DNA of 38,400 nt from CAYLNG01 sp964497855 (GTDB taxonomy: Bacteria; Verrucomicrobiota; Kiritimatiellia; SS1-B-03-39; UBA6053), in the NCBI GenBank assembly GCA_964497855.1, contig CAZCFM010000016.1:1-38400 (forward strand), given 5' to 3'. Position 1 is the stretch's first letter, and each line of letters begins with the position of its first letter. The notes under the pieces were generated by a model. That model had not been told where the DNA came from and did not search any database. It saw only the letters and a list, made by a program, of their open reading frames with translations. A program made the translations under genes and the position numbers. Shown here one piece after another: positions 7,312 through 15,513 of this stretch.

Positions 7312-8397
7312 TCAGGACGGAGGGTTGTAGACCGGATAATCGGTGTAGCCGGCCGCGCCGGGCGTGTACCATTTCGACATGTCGGTGCAGGGAGCGAGTG
7401 GCCAGTTGTGGGCGTAGCGTTCGACAAGATCCGGATTGCTGATGTAGGGACGGCCGATGGCGATCATATCGGCGGCGCCGGACACGAGGGCGGCCTCAAC
7501 GGCGTCGCGGTCATATCCGCAGTTGCCGATCAGCGGAGCGCTGAAGACGGATCGGAATTCGGGAAGCGTCAGTGGATCGCCGAGCTTGTGAAAACCAAAG
7601 GCGAGGCCGTCCATGACATGCAGGTAGGCGAGATCGTAGCCGTCCAGCTCGCTGGCGGCGTAGAGGAACTGCTCGCGGAAATCGGGCGAGCCCATGTCGT
7701 TGAAAACGCCATTGGGCGAAAGCCGCACGCCCACGCGATCAGCCCCGATGACGCCACACACGGCTTCGGTGACTTCGCGGAGAAAACGAAACCGGTTTTC
7801 AATGCTACCGCCGTAGGCGTCGATGCGCTGGTTGGTTTTCGACTGAAGGAACTGGTCGAGCAGGTACCCGTTGGCGGAATGAATTTCCACCGCGTCAAAC
7901 CCCGCGCTTTTCGCCAACATGGTGGCGCGGCGGTAGTCATCGACAATCCCCGGGATTTCGGAGAGGTTGAGGGCGCGGGGCGTTTCGTAAGGCTTTTTGC
8001 CGAGGGGCGTGTACACGTGGTCGCCATTCAGGCGGAGGGCGGAAGCGGAAACCGGCAGCGCCCCCTGATGAAAATCGCTGTGCGACGCGCGACCACAGTG
8101 CCAGAGCTGCAGGGCGATTTTTCCTCCGGCGGCATGTACGCTGTCGACCACCTGTTTCCATCCCGCCGCCATCTCGTCGTTGTAGATGCCGGGCGTGTTG
8201 TTGTAGCCGATGCCTTGGGGACTGACGACCGTGGCCTCGGTGATGATCAGTCCGGCGGAGGCGCGCTGGCGGTAGTGTTCTGCCATGAGGGCGTTCGGGA
8301 TGCGCTCAGTTCCGGCCCGCGAGCGGGTCATCGGGGCCATGGCAATACGGTTTTTGACGTCGATGGAACCCAGGCGGGTGGGGGAAAGCAGTTTCAT
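7312..8397 (-). CDS. NADH:flavin oxidoreductase, old yellow enzyme family (NemA-like)
   Basis: A 361-residue TIM-barrel FMN enzyme that reduces activated C=C bonds, nitro groups or maleimides with NAD(P)H. It starts MKLLSPTRLGSIDVKNRIAMAPMTRSRA, the classical OYE entry. QLWHCGRAS and the substrate-binding pair His173/Asn176 in EIHSANGYLLDQFL are present, as are the FMN-binding RVGVRLSPNG and GAADMIAIGRPYISNPDL near the C-terminus. This matches the NemA/OYE class rather than the 2,4-dienoyl-CoA reductases, since no Fe-S cluster cysteine motif or extra domains are present. The ATG at 8397 is preferred over upstream codons because GGAG lies seven bases ahead on the minus strand. It converges with the anti-sigma gene, whose stop is 12 bases away. 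Confidence 0.93.
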   Translation of the reverse strand: MKLLSPTRLGSIDVKNRIAMAPMTRSRAGTERIPNALMAEHYRQRASAGLIITEATVVSPQGIGYNNTPGIYNDEMAAGWKQVVDSVHAAGGKIALQLWHCGRASHSDFHQGALPVSASALRLNGDHVYTPLGKKPYETPRALNLSEIPGIVDDYRRATMLAKSAGFDAVEIHSANGYLLDQFLQSKTNQRIDAYGGSIENRFRFLREVTEAVCGVIGADRVGVRLSPNGVFNDMGSPDFREQFLYAASELDGYDLAYLHVMDGLAFGFHKLGDPLTLPEFRSVFSAPLIGNCGYDRDAVEAALVSGAADMIAIGRPYISNPDLVERYAHNWPLAPCTDMSKWYTPGAAGYTDYPVYNPPS

Positions 8398-8829
8398 GGA
8401 AGGACTCCGGTTTTTCAGGTTGAAATCCCTATGTACACCGAAGCCGGAAAAATTCCACTGTCGCACCCCAAACATTTGCAGGATGCGGCGGGTGCCAGTC
8501 CTCAGTTTAAGTGGCGGATGTGGATTTCGAATGAATGCGTGTTTCAGACCTGGCTTTCAGCACCAACGGTGCGATGCATCCCAGCCCAGCGCAACGCGCT
8601 GGGAATCGCGGATCAGTAAAGAAGTGCGGTCTGAAGGACCGCCGCAACGCGCGTCGCCAACGCACGTTGCCCTGTGCTCCGAATTGCGGCGGTCATTCAG
8701 ACCGCGCCCCGTATGCTTTCACCGACCCCCGCGCGGTGCGCGGGGTTGGAATGCGGTCGCACCTTTGGTGCTGAACTCTCACAGCGAGTATTGGGACAAC
8801 CATGTGTGTGCACCCACTCCGGGGTGTTC
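8398..8829. other. 432-bp intergenic space with inverted-repeat doublet
   Basis: The space separates two minus-strand genes. The first 145 bases should hold the promoter of the reductase, but no convincing -35/-10 pair was found. From about 8556 to 8777 it is filled by two inverted copies of one element. No credible protein-coding gene is present; open frames through it are translations of the repeat. Confidence 0.75.
8556..8777. repeat. REPIN-like inverted doublet of an approximately 90-bp element
   Basis: Two diverged copies of one element lie head to head. The outer arms start TTCAGCACCAA (8556 onward) and, in reverse complement, at about 8775. The inner arms at 8626-8647 and 8684-8705 are a 22-base inverted pair with one mismatch (GCGGTCTGAA with GACCGCCGCAA). 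The 36-base centre is 8648-8683. Each copy also contains its own small palindromes (for example CCCAGCGCAACGCGCTGGG at 8585-8603). Paired REP sequences mobilised by Y1 (RAYT) transposases have this architecture; no transposase is in the window. Confidence 0.7.
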
Positions 8830-11334
8830 TCACTCAAAACATTCGCGGAGCGGAGTGACGCGCAGTTCGCGGCGAAGCGTTTCGGCATTGATTCCCGGTG
8901 CTCGCACCCGCGCGGGAAGGCCCGGGGCCAGATGCAGGAAGTTGTCGCTGAACACGGTGTCGCTGTGGGTCAGTTCGAGGCGGGTCCAGGGCGCGCAGGC
9001 CTTGGAATCAAGGTCTATGAAGGCCCCGTCGTCATCTTCGCCAATCTGAACAGAGATTTTCGGATCGCTCAGTTTCCAGTACTTGGGTTTGGCGAAAAAG
9101 CCGAGGTTGCGGGAGACTTCGACGCCGTCCTCGACAATCCAGGCCCACACCAGCAGATCTCGGTCGGCCGGCGTGGGGATGTCTTTGTGGCCGCGAATCT
9201 CAAGCGGCAGCCGGATTTCGCCTTCACGCATCCGCCACTCCCTGCAATCGAGGCGGAGGATTTCGGCGTTGCTCTGCGAAGGAATGCGCACATCTTCCGA
9301 TCCTTCGGCAAGCGTTTCGCCCGCGCAGGTGCAGACACGCCAGTTCATGCGCCCCCGGAAGGTTCCGGGGCGGTGGTTGGACACATGAAACGCCATGTGG
9401 CTGTCGGCGTGGTTTTCCAGAAGGCTGACAAGCACAGGGCTGAAGAAACGACGGGCAAAATACTGCAACGCTTTCCAGCGTCCATACACATCGATGGACG
9501 CCCAGGTTGCGCCGGGCCACAGGTCGTTCACCTGCCAGTAGAGCAGCCCATCCATGCGGCCTTGGATGCGGCGCGCGTGTTCGGCCGCGACCTGGATGCA
9601 CACCGCCTGGATGAGTTGCGTCATCCACAGCGTGTTCGGGAAGGTGTTGGGAACCGGGAACCAGGCAAGCAGATATTTGTAGATGGTCTGATTGCCGGGA
9701 CCGGAGCGCTGGTGGTAGTCCATGATCCAATTGATCAAACTGCGGTCCTCCGGCGCGGTGAACGCGTCCACCGTGCGCGGTTCCGGAAAACTTTGGAACC
9801 CGAATTCCGACATGAAGCGGCATTTCCAGTCCCGCTGCGATTCGATGGACTGGTTGCCGAACCAGACGCTCCAGTAGTGGGCGTCGCCAGCGCGGTCATC
9901 GTAACAATTGTGGCGACCGGCGCCGGGAGTGTGCCCACTGGAAGGCCAGTAGGCCGTGACCCCGTCCTCCACAGCCACCACCGCCGGCAGAAGCTCGTCG
10001 AACAGCGCGAGATAGTCCGGCTCCGGCATGGGTTTCCCGTACTCCCAGGTTGTGCGGCCCCATTCCACAAGTCCCTGCTCGATTTCATTGTTGCCACACC
10101 AGATGGCCAGACAGGCGCGATGATGCAGCCGCCGCACATTGTCGCGGGCCTCCGCGCGTACATTTTCCATAAACGCCGCATCATTGGCCGGATATCCGGA
10201 GCAGGCGAACATGAAGTCCTGCCACACAAGAAGGCCCATCTGGTCGCAGAGGTCGTAGAAGCGTTCGTCCTCGTAGATGCCGCCGCCCCAGACACGCAGC
10301 ATGTTCATGCCGCTGTCGGCGCAGGAACGCAGCAGGTGTCCGTAGGTCGCATCCGCAATGCGCGAGGGAAACACATCGCAGGGAATCCAGTTGCCGCCCT
10401 TCATGAAGATGTCGCGTCCGTTGACGCGGAAACGGAAACACTCGCCGTGCGCGTCGGGCTCGCGGACAAGCTGAAGGTCGCGCAGACCGAGGGTCAGGTT
10501 GTAAACATGCAACACCTGACCCTGTTTGTCCAGCAGGCGGGTTTCAAGAGAGTAGAGAGGTTGTGCCCCCATGCCGTTCGGCCACCACAGCTCGGGAGAC
10601 GACAGCTCGAGTGTGTTGGACTCCGATTCCGCCACCACCCGGCCCTGGAACAGCAGGCGATGCTGAACACGTCCTTCGCCTTCGATGTGGGGTGTCAGGT
10701 GCAGTCGGACGAGGTTTCCGCAGTGTTCCTGACGGACCCGCACATGGGTGATGCGCGCGTCATACGACAGCAGCGCGGCAGGACGCCAGATGCCCGCCGT
10801 CGGGGCCATCAGACCCCAGTCCCATCCGTAGGCGCAGGCCATTTTGCGAATATAACTTTTCCCGGCGTAGTCGGGATGATACTGGCTCCAGCAATGAATC
10901 CGCATCTCCGCATCGCGGGCCTTCATTTCGGGAATCGTGGAAGAGAAGGTCAGGCGGAGCTGATTCTCACCACTGCGCAACGCCGTCCCAGGGTCCAGCT
11001 CCCAGCTGCGGAACATGTTGTCGGTTTCCGCCAGCAAGACCCCGTTGAGTTCGATGCGGCAAAAGGTGTCCAGTCCCTCGAAGCGCAGGCGCTGGTGACG
11101 GCGGGCCATCTGCTCCGGCGAGACCGGGAAGTTCGTTTCATACACCCAGTCCCGCTCGGCCACCCAGAAGATTTCCTTTTCGTTGTCACGGAACCAGGGA
11201 TCGGGAATGCGCTTGGCTGCCAGAAGGTCGCTGTGTACACAGCCGGGGACTGTGGCGGGCAGGCGGTCTTGGGGTGTGGTGGTGTCGGAAAATGTCCAGA
11301 CAGTTGGCAACGCTTCGATTCGGAGGGGGTGCAT
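8830..11334 (-). CDS. Glycoside hydrolase family 2 beta-mannosidase
   Basis: An 834-residue GH2 enzyme releasing beta-linked mannose from the non-reducing end of manno-oligosaccharides. The domain order is typical: N-terminal sugar-binding jelly roll (about 1-180, with VPGCVHSDLL and WVYETNF), an immunoglobulin-like domain (about 190-280), then the catalytic barrel. Glu417 in WCGNNE is the acid/base and Glu510 in SEFGFQSFP is the expected nucleophile. YWQVNDLWPGATWASIDVYGRWKALQY is the beta-mannosidase subgroup signature. C-terminal beta domains follow. No signal peptide is seen, so it is probably cytoplasmic and acts on imported oligosaccharides. It may be transcribed towards the reductase, though 432 bases of repeat separate them. 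Confidence 0.94.
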   Translation of the reverse strand: MHPLRIEALPTVWTFSDTTTPQDRLPATVPGCVHSDLLAAKRIPDPWFRDNEKEIFWVAERDWVYETNFPVSPEQMARRHQRLRFEGLDTFCRIELNGVLLAETDNMFRSWELDPGTALRSGENQLRLTFSSTIPEMKARDAEMRIHCWSQYHPDYAGKSYIRKMACAYGWDWGLMAPTAGIWRPAALLSYDARITHVRVRQEHCGNLVRLHLTPHIEGEGRVQHRLLFQGRVVAESESNTLELSSPELWWPNGMGAQPLYSLETRLLDKQGQVLHVYNLTLGLRDLQLVREPDAHGECFRFRVNGRDIFMKGGNWIPCDVFPSRIADATYGHLLRSCADSGMNMLRVWGGGIYEDERFYDLCDQMGLLVWQDFMFACSGYPANDAAFMENVRAEARDNVRRLHHRACLAIWCGNNEIEQGLVEWGRTTWEYGKPMPEPDYLALFDELLPAVVAVEDGVTAYWPSSGHTPGAGRHNCYDDRAGDAHYWSVWFGNQSIESQRDWKCRFMSEFGFQSFPEPRTVDAFTAPEDRSLINWIMDYHQRSGPGNQTIYKYLLAWFPVPNTFPNTLWMTQLIQAVCIQVAAEHARRIQGRMDGLLYWQVNDLWPGATWASIDVYGRWKALQYFARRFFSPVLVSLLENHADSHMAFHVSNHRPGTFRGRMNWRVCTCAGETLAEGSEDVRIPSQSNAEILRLDCREWRMREGEIRLPLEIRGHKDIPTPADRDLLVWAWIVEDGVEVSRNLGFFAKPKYWKLSDPKISVQIGEDDDGAFIDLDSKACAPWTRLELTHSDTVFSDNFLHLAPGLPARVRAPGINAETLRRELRVTPLRECFE

Positions 11335-11538
11335 AGGGTACCTGGTGGGAGGGATAAAAGTGCTCCTGTCTAGGCGATGGGATGCGTCTTCACAAGTGCG
11401 GGTTTCACCTTTTTAGGCTTTTAGCCCGACGCGGCGGAGCGGCTGAAACCGTTCCGCTATTGCCTCTCTCGCTCAAGGTGTTAAGAAAAAACCTCAACCT
11501 CTAAAATCACCCTTTAAAAAGTAACAAACTGAAACCTC
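11335..11538. other. Divergent intergenic region between beta-mannosidase and Hsp70 genes
   Basis: 204 bases. The part next to the Hsp70 ATG (11480-11538) is markedly AT-rich compared with its surroundings and probably contains the promoter. An imperfect hairpin lies near 11430-11455 (CGGAGCGG and CCGTTCCG arms, one mismatch). No clear Shine-Dalgarno precedes the Hsp70 start. Confidence 0.4.
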
Positions 11539-13362
11539 ATGAAAAAATTGTTTGCTGTAGGCATCGATTTGGGAACCAGCAATTGCGCGCTGGCCCTCGC
11601 GGGACCAGGCTCCCTCTCCGTGTTGCCCATTCCCCAGTGCGCCGCCCCGGGAACCCTGGACAAGGCCGACACCCTCCCCTCGGCCCTCTTTCTCCCACTC
11701 GCCGATGAGTTTGCGCCGGACGCATTCTCCCTGCCCTGGGCCGGACCCTCCGACATCGTCGTCGGCACCTTCGCCCGCGAGCGCGGCCCCCTCGCAGCGG
11801 ACCGTCACATCCACTCCGCCAAATCCTGGCTCTGCCACGCGCAGGCCGAGCGCAAAGCCCCCATCCTCCCCTGGAACAGCCAGGCACCCGTCGCCAAACG
11901 TTCCCCCGTCGAAGCCTCCCGCCTCCTCCTCGAACACCTCCGCCAGGCCGCAGCCGCCGCCGGTGCGCCGGACGACGCTCAGGTCGTCATCACCCTGCCC
12001 GCGTCCTTCGACGAGGCGGCGCGGGCGCTGACCCTCGATGCCGCGCAGGGCGCCGGCCTCCACGATGTCGTCCTTCTCGAAGAACCCCAGGCCGCCTTCT
12101 ACGCCTGGATCGCCCGCAATCCCGACACCTGGCGCAAACAGGTCCGCGCCGGCGATCTCGTCCTTGTCTGCGACGTCGGCGGCGGCACGGCCGACTTCTC
12201 CCTCATCGCCGTAAACGACGATGGGAACGGCAATCTCGCCCTCGAACGCCTCAGTGTCGGCGAACACATCCTTCTCGGCGGCGACAACCTGGACCTGGCC
12301 CTGGCTCACAGCCTGCGCGCTGATCTCGAAGCCGCCGGACACAGCGTCGACGCCTGGCAGTTTCTCTCCTTGCAGCACGCCGCCCGCGCCGCCAAGGAAA
12401 AATTGTTCTCCGACGACAGCCTCGACGAGGCACCCGTGGCCATCGCCGGACGCGGGTCAAAACTCTTCGCCTCCACGCTCTCCACTCCTCTCACCCGCGA
12501 GGTCCTCACCCGCATTGCGGTGGACGGCTTTCTCGCCCTGACCGGACCAGAGGATTTTCCCCTCAAACGCAAAAACACCGCCCTCCGTGAATTTGGCCTG
12601 CCCTACGCCGCCGATCCGGTTCTCAGCAAACATCTCGCCCGTTTTCTCGCCCGCAGCCGCGAAGCCGTGGCCAGTTCGACGGCCCACGCCGCCCTCGTGG
12701 GTCCCGAACGCCTCGCCCATCCCTCCGGTCTGCTGCACCCGAGCGCGCTGCTCTTCAACGGCGGCTTCTTCAAGGCCGCCCCGCTGCGCCAGCGCGTCGA
12801 GGCCCTGCTCGCCTCCTGGAACGGCGGACAGGCCCCGCGCACCTTGGAAGGGGCCGAACTGGACCTCGCCGTCGCCCTCGGTGCGGCGGTCTTCGGACGT
12901 CAGCTTCTGGGCGGCGAAGGCCTCCGCATCAAATCCTCCACCGCCCGCGCCTACTACCTGGGCCTGGAGGACGGCGGCATGGCGATTCCCGGACTCGTTC
13001 CGCCCCTGCGCGCGGTTTGCGTCTGCCCCCTCGGACTGGAGGAGGGCGCGAGCCTGGCCCTGCCCGAACGCGAGTTCGGTCTGCGCGTCGGCGAAGCCGC
13101 CGAATTCCGCTTTTTCGCCTCCACCACCCGCGGGGCCGACACGGCGGGTGACATCGTGGACGACGCCGGGCGCGAACTCGAAGAAACCGCCAGCCTCGAA
13201 CTCACCCTCCCCGCCACCGGAGACCTCAAGCCGGGCGACATCGTCCCCGTGCGGCTCGAAACCCGCCTCAGCGAGATCGGCGCCCTCGAACTGCGCATGA
13301 AACACAGCCGCTCCGAACAGTCCTGGCGCCTCGAATTCAACACCCGCGCCGGCGGGGAATAA
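11539..13362 (+). CDS. Hsp70 family (DnaK-like) protein
   Basis: A 607-residue protein with an actin/Hsp70 ATPase fold. Phosphate 1 loop GIDLGTSNCALAL is at 8-20, a second phosphate loop DVGGGTADFSL begins at residue 212, and LLGGDNLDLALA is near 246-257. The region to about 480 continues the nucleotide-binding domain, and the last 120 or so residues are beta-rich, as in a reduced substrate-binding domain. It lacks DnaK's long helical lid and EEVD-like tail, so it belongs to the divergent Hsp70-like family (HscC/YegD style) rather than being housekeeping DnaK. No DnaJ or GrpE is nearby. The reading frame stays open after its single TAA into the next small ORF, which is unusual. Confidence 0.88.
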   Translation: MKKLFAVGIDLGTSNCALALAGPGSLSVLPIPQCAAPGTLDKADTLPSALFLPLADEFAPDAFSLPWAGPSDIVVGTFARERGPLAADRHIHSAKSWLCHAQAERKAPILPWNSQAPVAKRSPVEASRLLLEHLRQAAAAAGAPDDAQVVITLPASFDEAARALTLDAAQGAGLHDVVLLEEPQAAFYAWIARNPDTWRKQVRAGDLVLVCDVGGGTADFSLIAVNDDGNGNLALERLSVGEHILLGGDNLDLALAHSLRADLEAAGHSVDAWQFLSLQHAARAAKEKLFSDDSLDEAPVAIAGRGSKLFASTLSTPLTREVLTRIAVDGFLALTGPEDFPLKRKNTALREFGLPYAADPVLSKHLARFLARSREAVASSTAHAALVGPERLAHPSGLLHPSALLFNGGFFKAAPLRQRVEALLASWNGGQAPRTLEGAELDLAVALGAAVFGRQLLGGEGLRIKSSTARAYYLGLEDGGMAIPGLVPPLRAVCVCPLGLEEGASLALPEREFGLRVGEAAEFRFFASTTRGADTAGDIVDDAGRELEETASLELTLPATGDLKPGDIVPVRLETRLSEIGALELRMKHSRSEQSWRLEFNTRAGGE

Positions 13363-13404
13363 CCCCCGCGTCCCGGGACCGGTCCTTTTCTCTTCGGCCA
13401 GGCC

Positions 13405-13665
13405 ATGGCCCGCACGGTCGCCGGTGACACCGGAGCCGGCCTTGTCGCCCTCTCCGCGAAGGACGCCAACGCCGACGACTGGAATAAAGTCACCGCCGGC
13501 ATCGACTACTACGCCTGCTTCGTCATCAAACACCAGCCGCGCAACTATTTTCACTTCGCTCCCGTTCTCCCGGCCGGCCACATCGCGCAGATGAAAGAGG
13601 GGGCCCGCCTCTGGACCGAGGTCGAACCCCTCGGCCGCCCCAATCCCGTTTCAGTCAGCATTTGA
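13405..13665 (+). CDS. Small ORF, possible OB-fold/cold-shock-like protein
   Basis: An 86-codon ORF in the same frame as the Hsp70-like gene and separated from it by one TAA and 42 bases with no other stop. Third positions are strongly C/G, like real genes nearby. The C-terminal half resembles a cold-shock OB fold: CFVIKH at the RNP1 position, NYFHFAPV at RNP2, then KEGARLWTEVEPLGRPNPVSV, comparable to the KEG..FEVEP.G..AVNV ending of cold-shock proteins. That match is by eye and aromatic residues of true RNP1 are missing. No Shine-Dalgarno is visible before the ATG. It may be an independent small nucleic-acid-binding protein, a readthrough extension of the Hsp70-like protein, or a relic. Confidence 0.45.
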   Translation: MARTVAGDTGAGLVALSAKDANADDWNKVTAGIDYYACFVIKHQPRNYFHFAPVLPAGHIAQMKEGARLWTEVEPLGRPNPVSVSI

Positions 13666-13787
13666 AATTGCGATCAAATCCTGTCTGAGAGGCCCTCAAA
13701 CTGAGGTCTGGTGACCGGGAGCGACCAGAGCTTTGCCCGAAAAATCCCGATAGGGTCCCTCCGGACTCCCCGCCCCCATACAAGGGT
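13666..13787. terminator. Hairpin-rich convergent spacer
   Basis: 122 bases between the OB-like ORF (+) and the SDR stop (-). Hairpins include CTCAAACTGAG at 13695-13705 and arms TCTGGT/ACCAGA at 13707-13712 and 13724-13729. There is no long T tract on either strand, so intrinsic termination is only possible, not shown. Confidence 0.3.
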
Positions 13788-14486
13788 TCAGTGCCACTCG
13801 TTGGAGGGGAAAAACACGACCCGTTTGTAGAGGCTCCCCGAGGGGCGGCTGAGAATAAACTCCACCAGTTCACACACCTCTTCCGGTGTCATCAGACGGC
13901 TCGCGTCCCCGGGATAGGGATTTTTTTCCGCATCCCACAACGGCGTCTGAATCCCCCCCGGACAAAGTGTCGAGACGGAGATGCCGTGCGGGATCAGCTC
14001 CTGGGCCAGGGCGTCGCCAAACCCGGTCATGCCGTGTTTGGAAGCGCAATACGCCGCCTGCGTGGGAATGCCGCGGGTGCCGGCCACGGAGCAGATGTTG
14101 ATGATGCGGCCCGCTTTTTTCTCCATCATTCCCGGGATCACCGCGTGGGTGAGATACATCGTTCCTTTGAGGTTGGTGTCGATGATCCGGTCGAGGGTCG
14201 CCACATCCTGCTCCCAGAAGGCTTTCATCTCCACCACTGCCGCGTTGTTCACCAGCGCATCAATCGGACCCCGGGTGTGCAGAATCTCCGCCACCACCCG
14301 CTGCAGCGCCTTGGCATCCGACACATCCACCGGAAAAACACCGATGTTGGCGTTTTGCCGGGCAAGCGCTTGAAGTTTGTCTGCGGACCGGGCCAGCGCG
14401 CTGACCTTCACGCCGGACGCGGCCAGACGCAACGCCAGGCATTCGCCCACGCCGCTGCTGGCGCCGGAAATCACAATATGATTCAT
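13788..14486 (-). CDS. Short-chain dehydrogenase/reductase (SDR)
   Basis: A 232-residue classical SDR with a Rossmann fold. The NAD(P)-binding GASSGVGE lies near residues 7-14, the structural LVNNAA motif is present, and the active site is a Ser in NICSVAGTRG with Tyr and Lys in YCASK. CPGGIQTPLW follows. The substrate cannot be told from sequence; relatives act on sugars, ketones or fatty acyl intermediates. The frame extends upstream to 14612, but the ATG at 14486 begins directly at the nucleotide-binding strand (MNHIVISGASSG) and is preferred. The upstream 42 codons overlap the decayed regulator on the other strand and look non-coding. Confidence 0.9.
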   Translation of the reverse strand: MNHIVISGASSGVGECLALRLAASGVKVSALARSADKLQALARQNANIGVFPVDVSDAKALQRVVAEILHTRGPIDALVNNAAVVEMKAFWEQDVATLDRIIDTNLKGTMYLTHAVIPGMMEKKAGRIINICSVAGTRGIPTQAAYCASKHGMTGFGDALAQELIPHGISVSTLCPGGIQTPLWDAEKNPYPGDASRLMTPEEVCELVEFILSRPSGSLYKRVVFFPSNEWH

Positions 14487-14499
14487 ATGAGGGCAACGG

Positions 14500-15120
14500 G
14501 TGAAAGGCTGGAGAAGGGCAGGGTCGGTACCATACAGAAAATCCCACGGACCGTGCAACAGGATATCCGTGGGAAATTCCGCCAACGTGGCGATCGGCCG
14601 TCTGGGCGTCAATTACTTCTACAACCGCGGGTATCGCACGATCGCCTTTCTCGGACCTTCCACGCTCGGGTTTTCCGCTCTGCGGGAGGCCGGCTATCGG
14701 GAGCGTATGAGCGAACTGGAACTTCCGCATCACTGTTTTGAAGGGAATGAATGGACCCCGGACCGCGTCGCGCACCTGCTGCGTCTGGACGCGCGAACGG
14801 CGGTGGTGTGTGCGGCCGACAATTTTGCCAGAAGTCTGATTGAAAGTTTGGATACCCCCCTGGTCACGGTCCCCTCGCGTCTGGCGGTGCTGGGAGTTGA
14901 CGATGACAGTCTGCAAAATGCCCTCTCATCCTTGCTCAACGAACTCACCGACGCCCGCATCAACAAGGCCCGCGAGCTGCTCACCTCCACCACCCTTCAC
15001 ATGAAGGAAATCTCCAGCCTGCTCGGCATGGAGGATCAATCCCGTTTCAGCATGACCTACAAACGCGAAACCGGCGAGTCCCCCACCCAGTACCGCCACC
15101 GGGTGTTGCCCATTCCTTGA
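14500..15120 (+). pseudogene. Truncated XylR/LacI-AraC-type transcriptional regulator
   Basis: The 206-codon frame holds two non-adjacent pieces of a sugar-responsive regulator. From about 14578 it matches the periplasmic-binding-like effector domain (NVAIGRLGVNYFYNRGYRTIAFLG to LAVLGVDDDSLQNALSS). At about 14935 it jumps to the end of an AraC helix-turn-helix domain (INKARELLTSTTLHMKEISSLLGM, then FSMTYKRETGESPTQYRHR). Relatives have about 390 residues: roughly the first 90, the end of the sensor domain and the first HTH helices are missing here. The deletion kept the frame. Codons before 14578 have no family resemblance, and no start or Shine-Dalgarno is convincing. It probably once controlled the neighbouring SDR or a sugar operon. 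Confidence 0.75.
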
Positions 15121-15214
15121 AGACGAGCGGAGACGAAGGTGCTTGGACTCCACACAAAGGACTGTATCCATGAGTATACTCTTATCGCGATCCGTGAATC
15201 CGGAAAATTCCTAT

Positions 15215-15336
15215 CGGTGGCTGAAGCCACCGGGCGCGGAGTTTTCCGAAACGGAAGGTGCCGTCCTCTCTTCCGGCCCGGAACCGCCCGGCGGCTTTCG
15301 CCGCTGGGCGGAACCTTTCCGGCCGAACACGGAAAG
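15215..15336. repeat. Cluster of five hairpins, REP/BIME-like
   Basis: Consecutive palindromes lie at 15215-15232 (CGGTGGC TGAA GCCACCG), 15244-15256 (TTCCG AAA CGGAA), 15271-15283 (TTCCGG C CCGGAA), 15284-15311 (12-bp stem with one G-T wobble, tetraloop TTTC at 15296-15299) and 15315-15336 (CTTTCCG/CGGAAAG arms). This density is unlike a terminator and suggests a repetitive extragenic palindromic element. Confidence 0.6.
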
Positions 15337-15489
15337 ACCGCCCGCCAAAGACCCCCTGTGCCCGCCAGCTCTCCGGATGTAAATCCTTTCAGCTGGACGA
15401 GTCCGGCGTGAGGCCTCCCTTTCAGGGGGGAAGTCCTTGCCCATGGTGAAGAGAATTTTTTTAGTGATTATCATTTTTATTGCAAGCAC

Positions 15490-15507
15490 CCATAAATATG
15501 GTAATTT
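15490..15507 (+). promoter_or_regulatory. Putative operator/promoter of the vapBC-type operon
   Basis: Overlapping palindromes sit 7 to 24 bases ahead of the antitoxin ATG: CCATA AA TATGG at 15490-15501, and arms TAAAT/ATTTA within CATAAATATGGTAATTTAC. The region from about 15455 is AT-rich against GC-rich flanks. Ribbon-helix-helix antitoxins normally bind such repeats to repress their own operon. The exact -35 and -10 could not be fixed. Confidence 0.45.
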
Positions 15508-15513
15508 ACTTGT

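Larger units (their letters stand above)
15121..15513. other. 393-bp intergenic space before the toxin-antitoxin pair
   Basis: The space contains a GC-rich cluster of hairpins (15215-15336) and, after about 15450, an abrupt AT-rich stretch that should carry the promoter of the toxin-antitoxin operon. No credible protein-coding gene is seen. Confidence 0.7.

Noticed and set aside
8674..11373. Plus-strand open frame of about 900 codons opposite the beta-mannosidase
   Set aside because: The minus strand has a complete GH2 protein with catalytic residues; the plus frame has no family features and begins inside the repeat.
15385..15415. Hammerhead-ribozyme-like CTGGACGAGTCC
   Set aside because: The core CUGAUGA and GAAA elements and three stems are not present.
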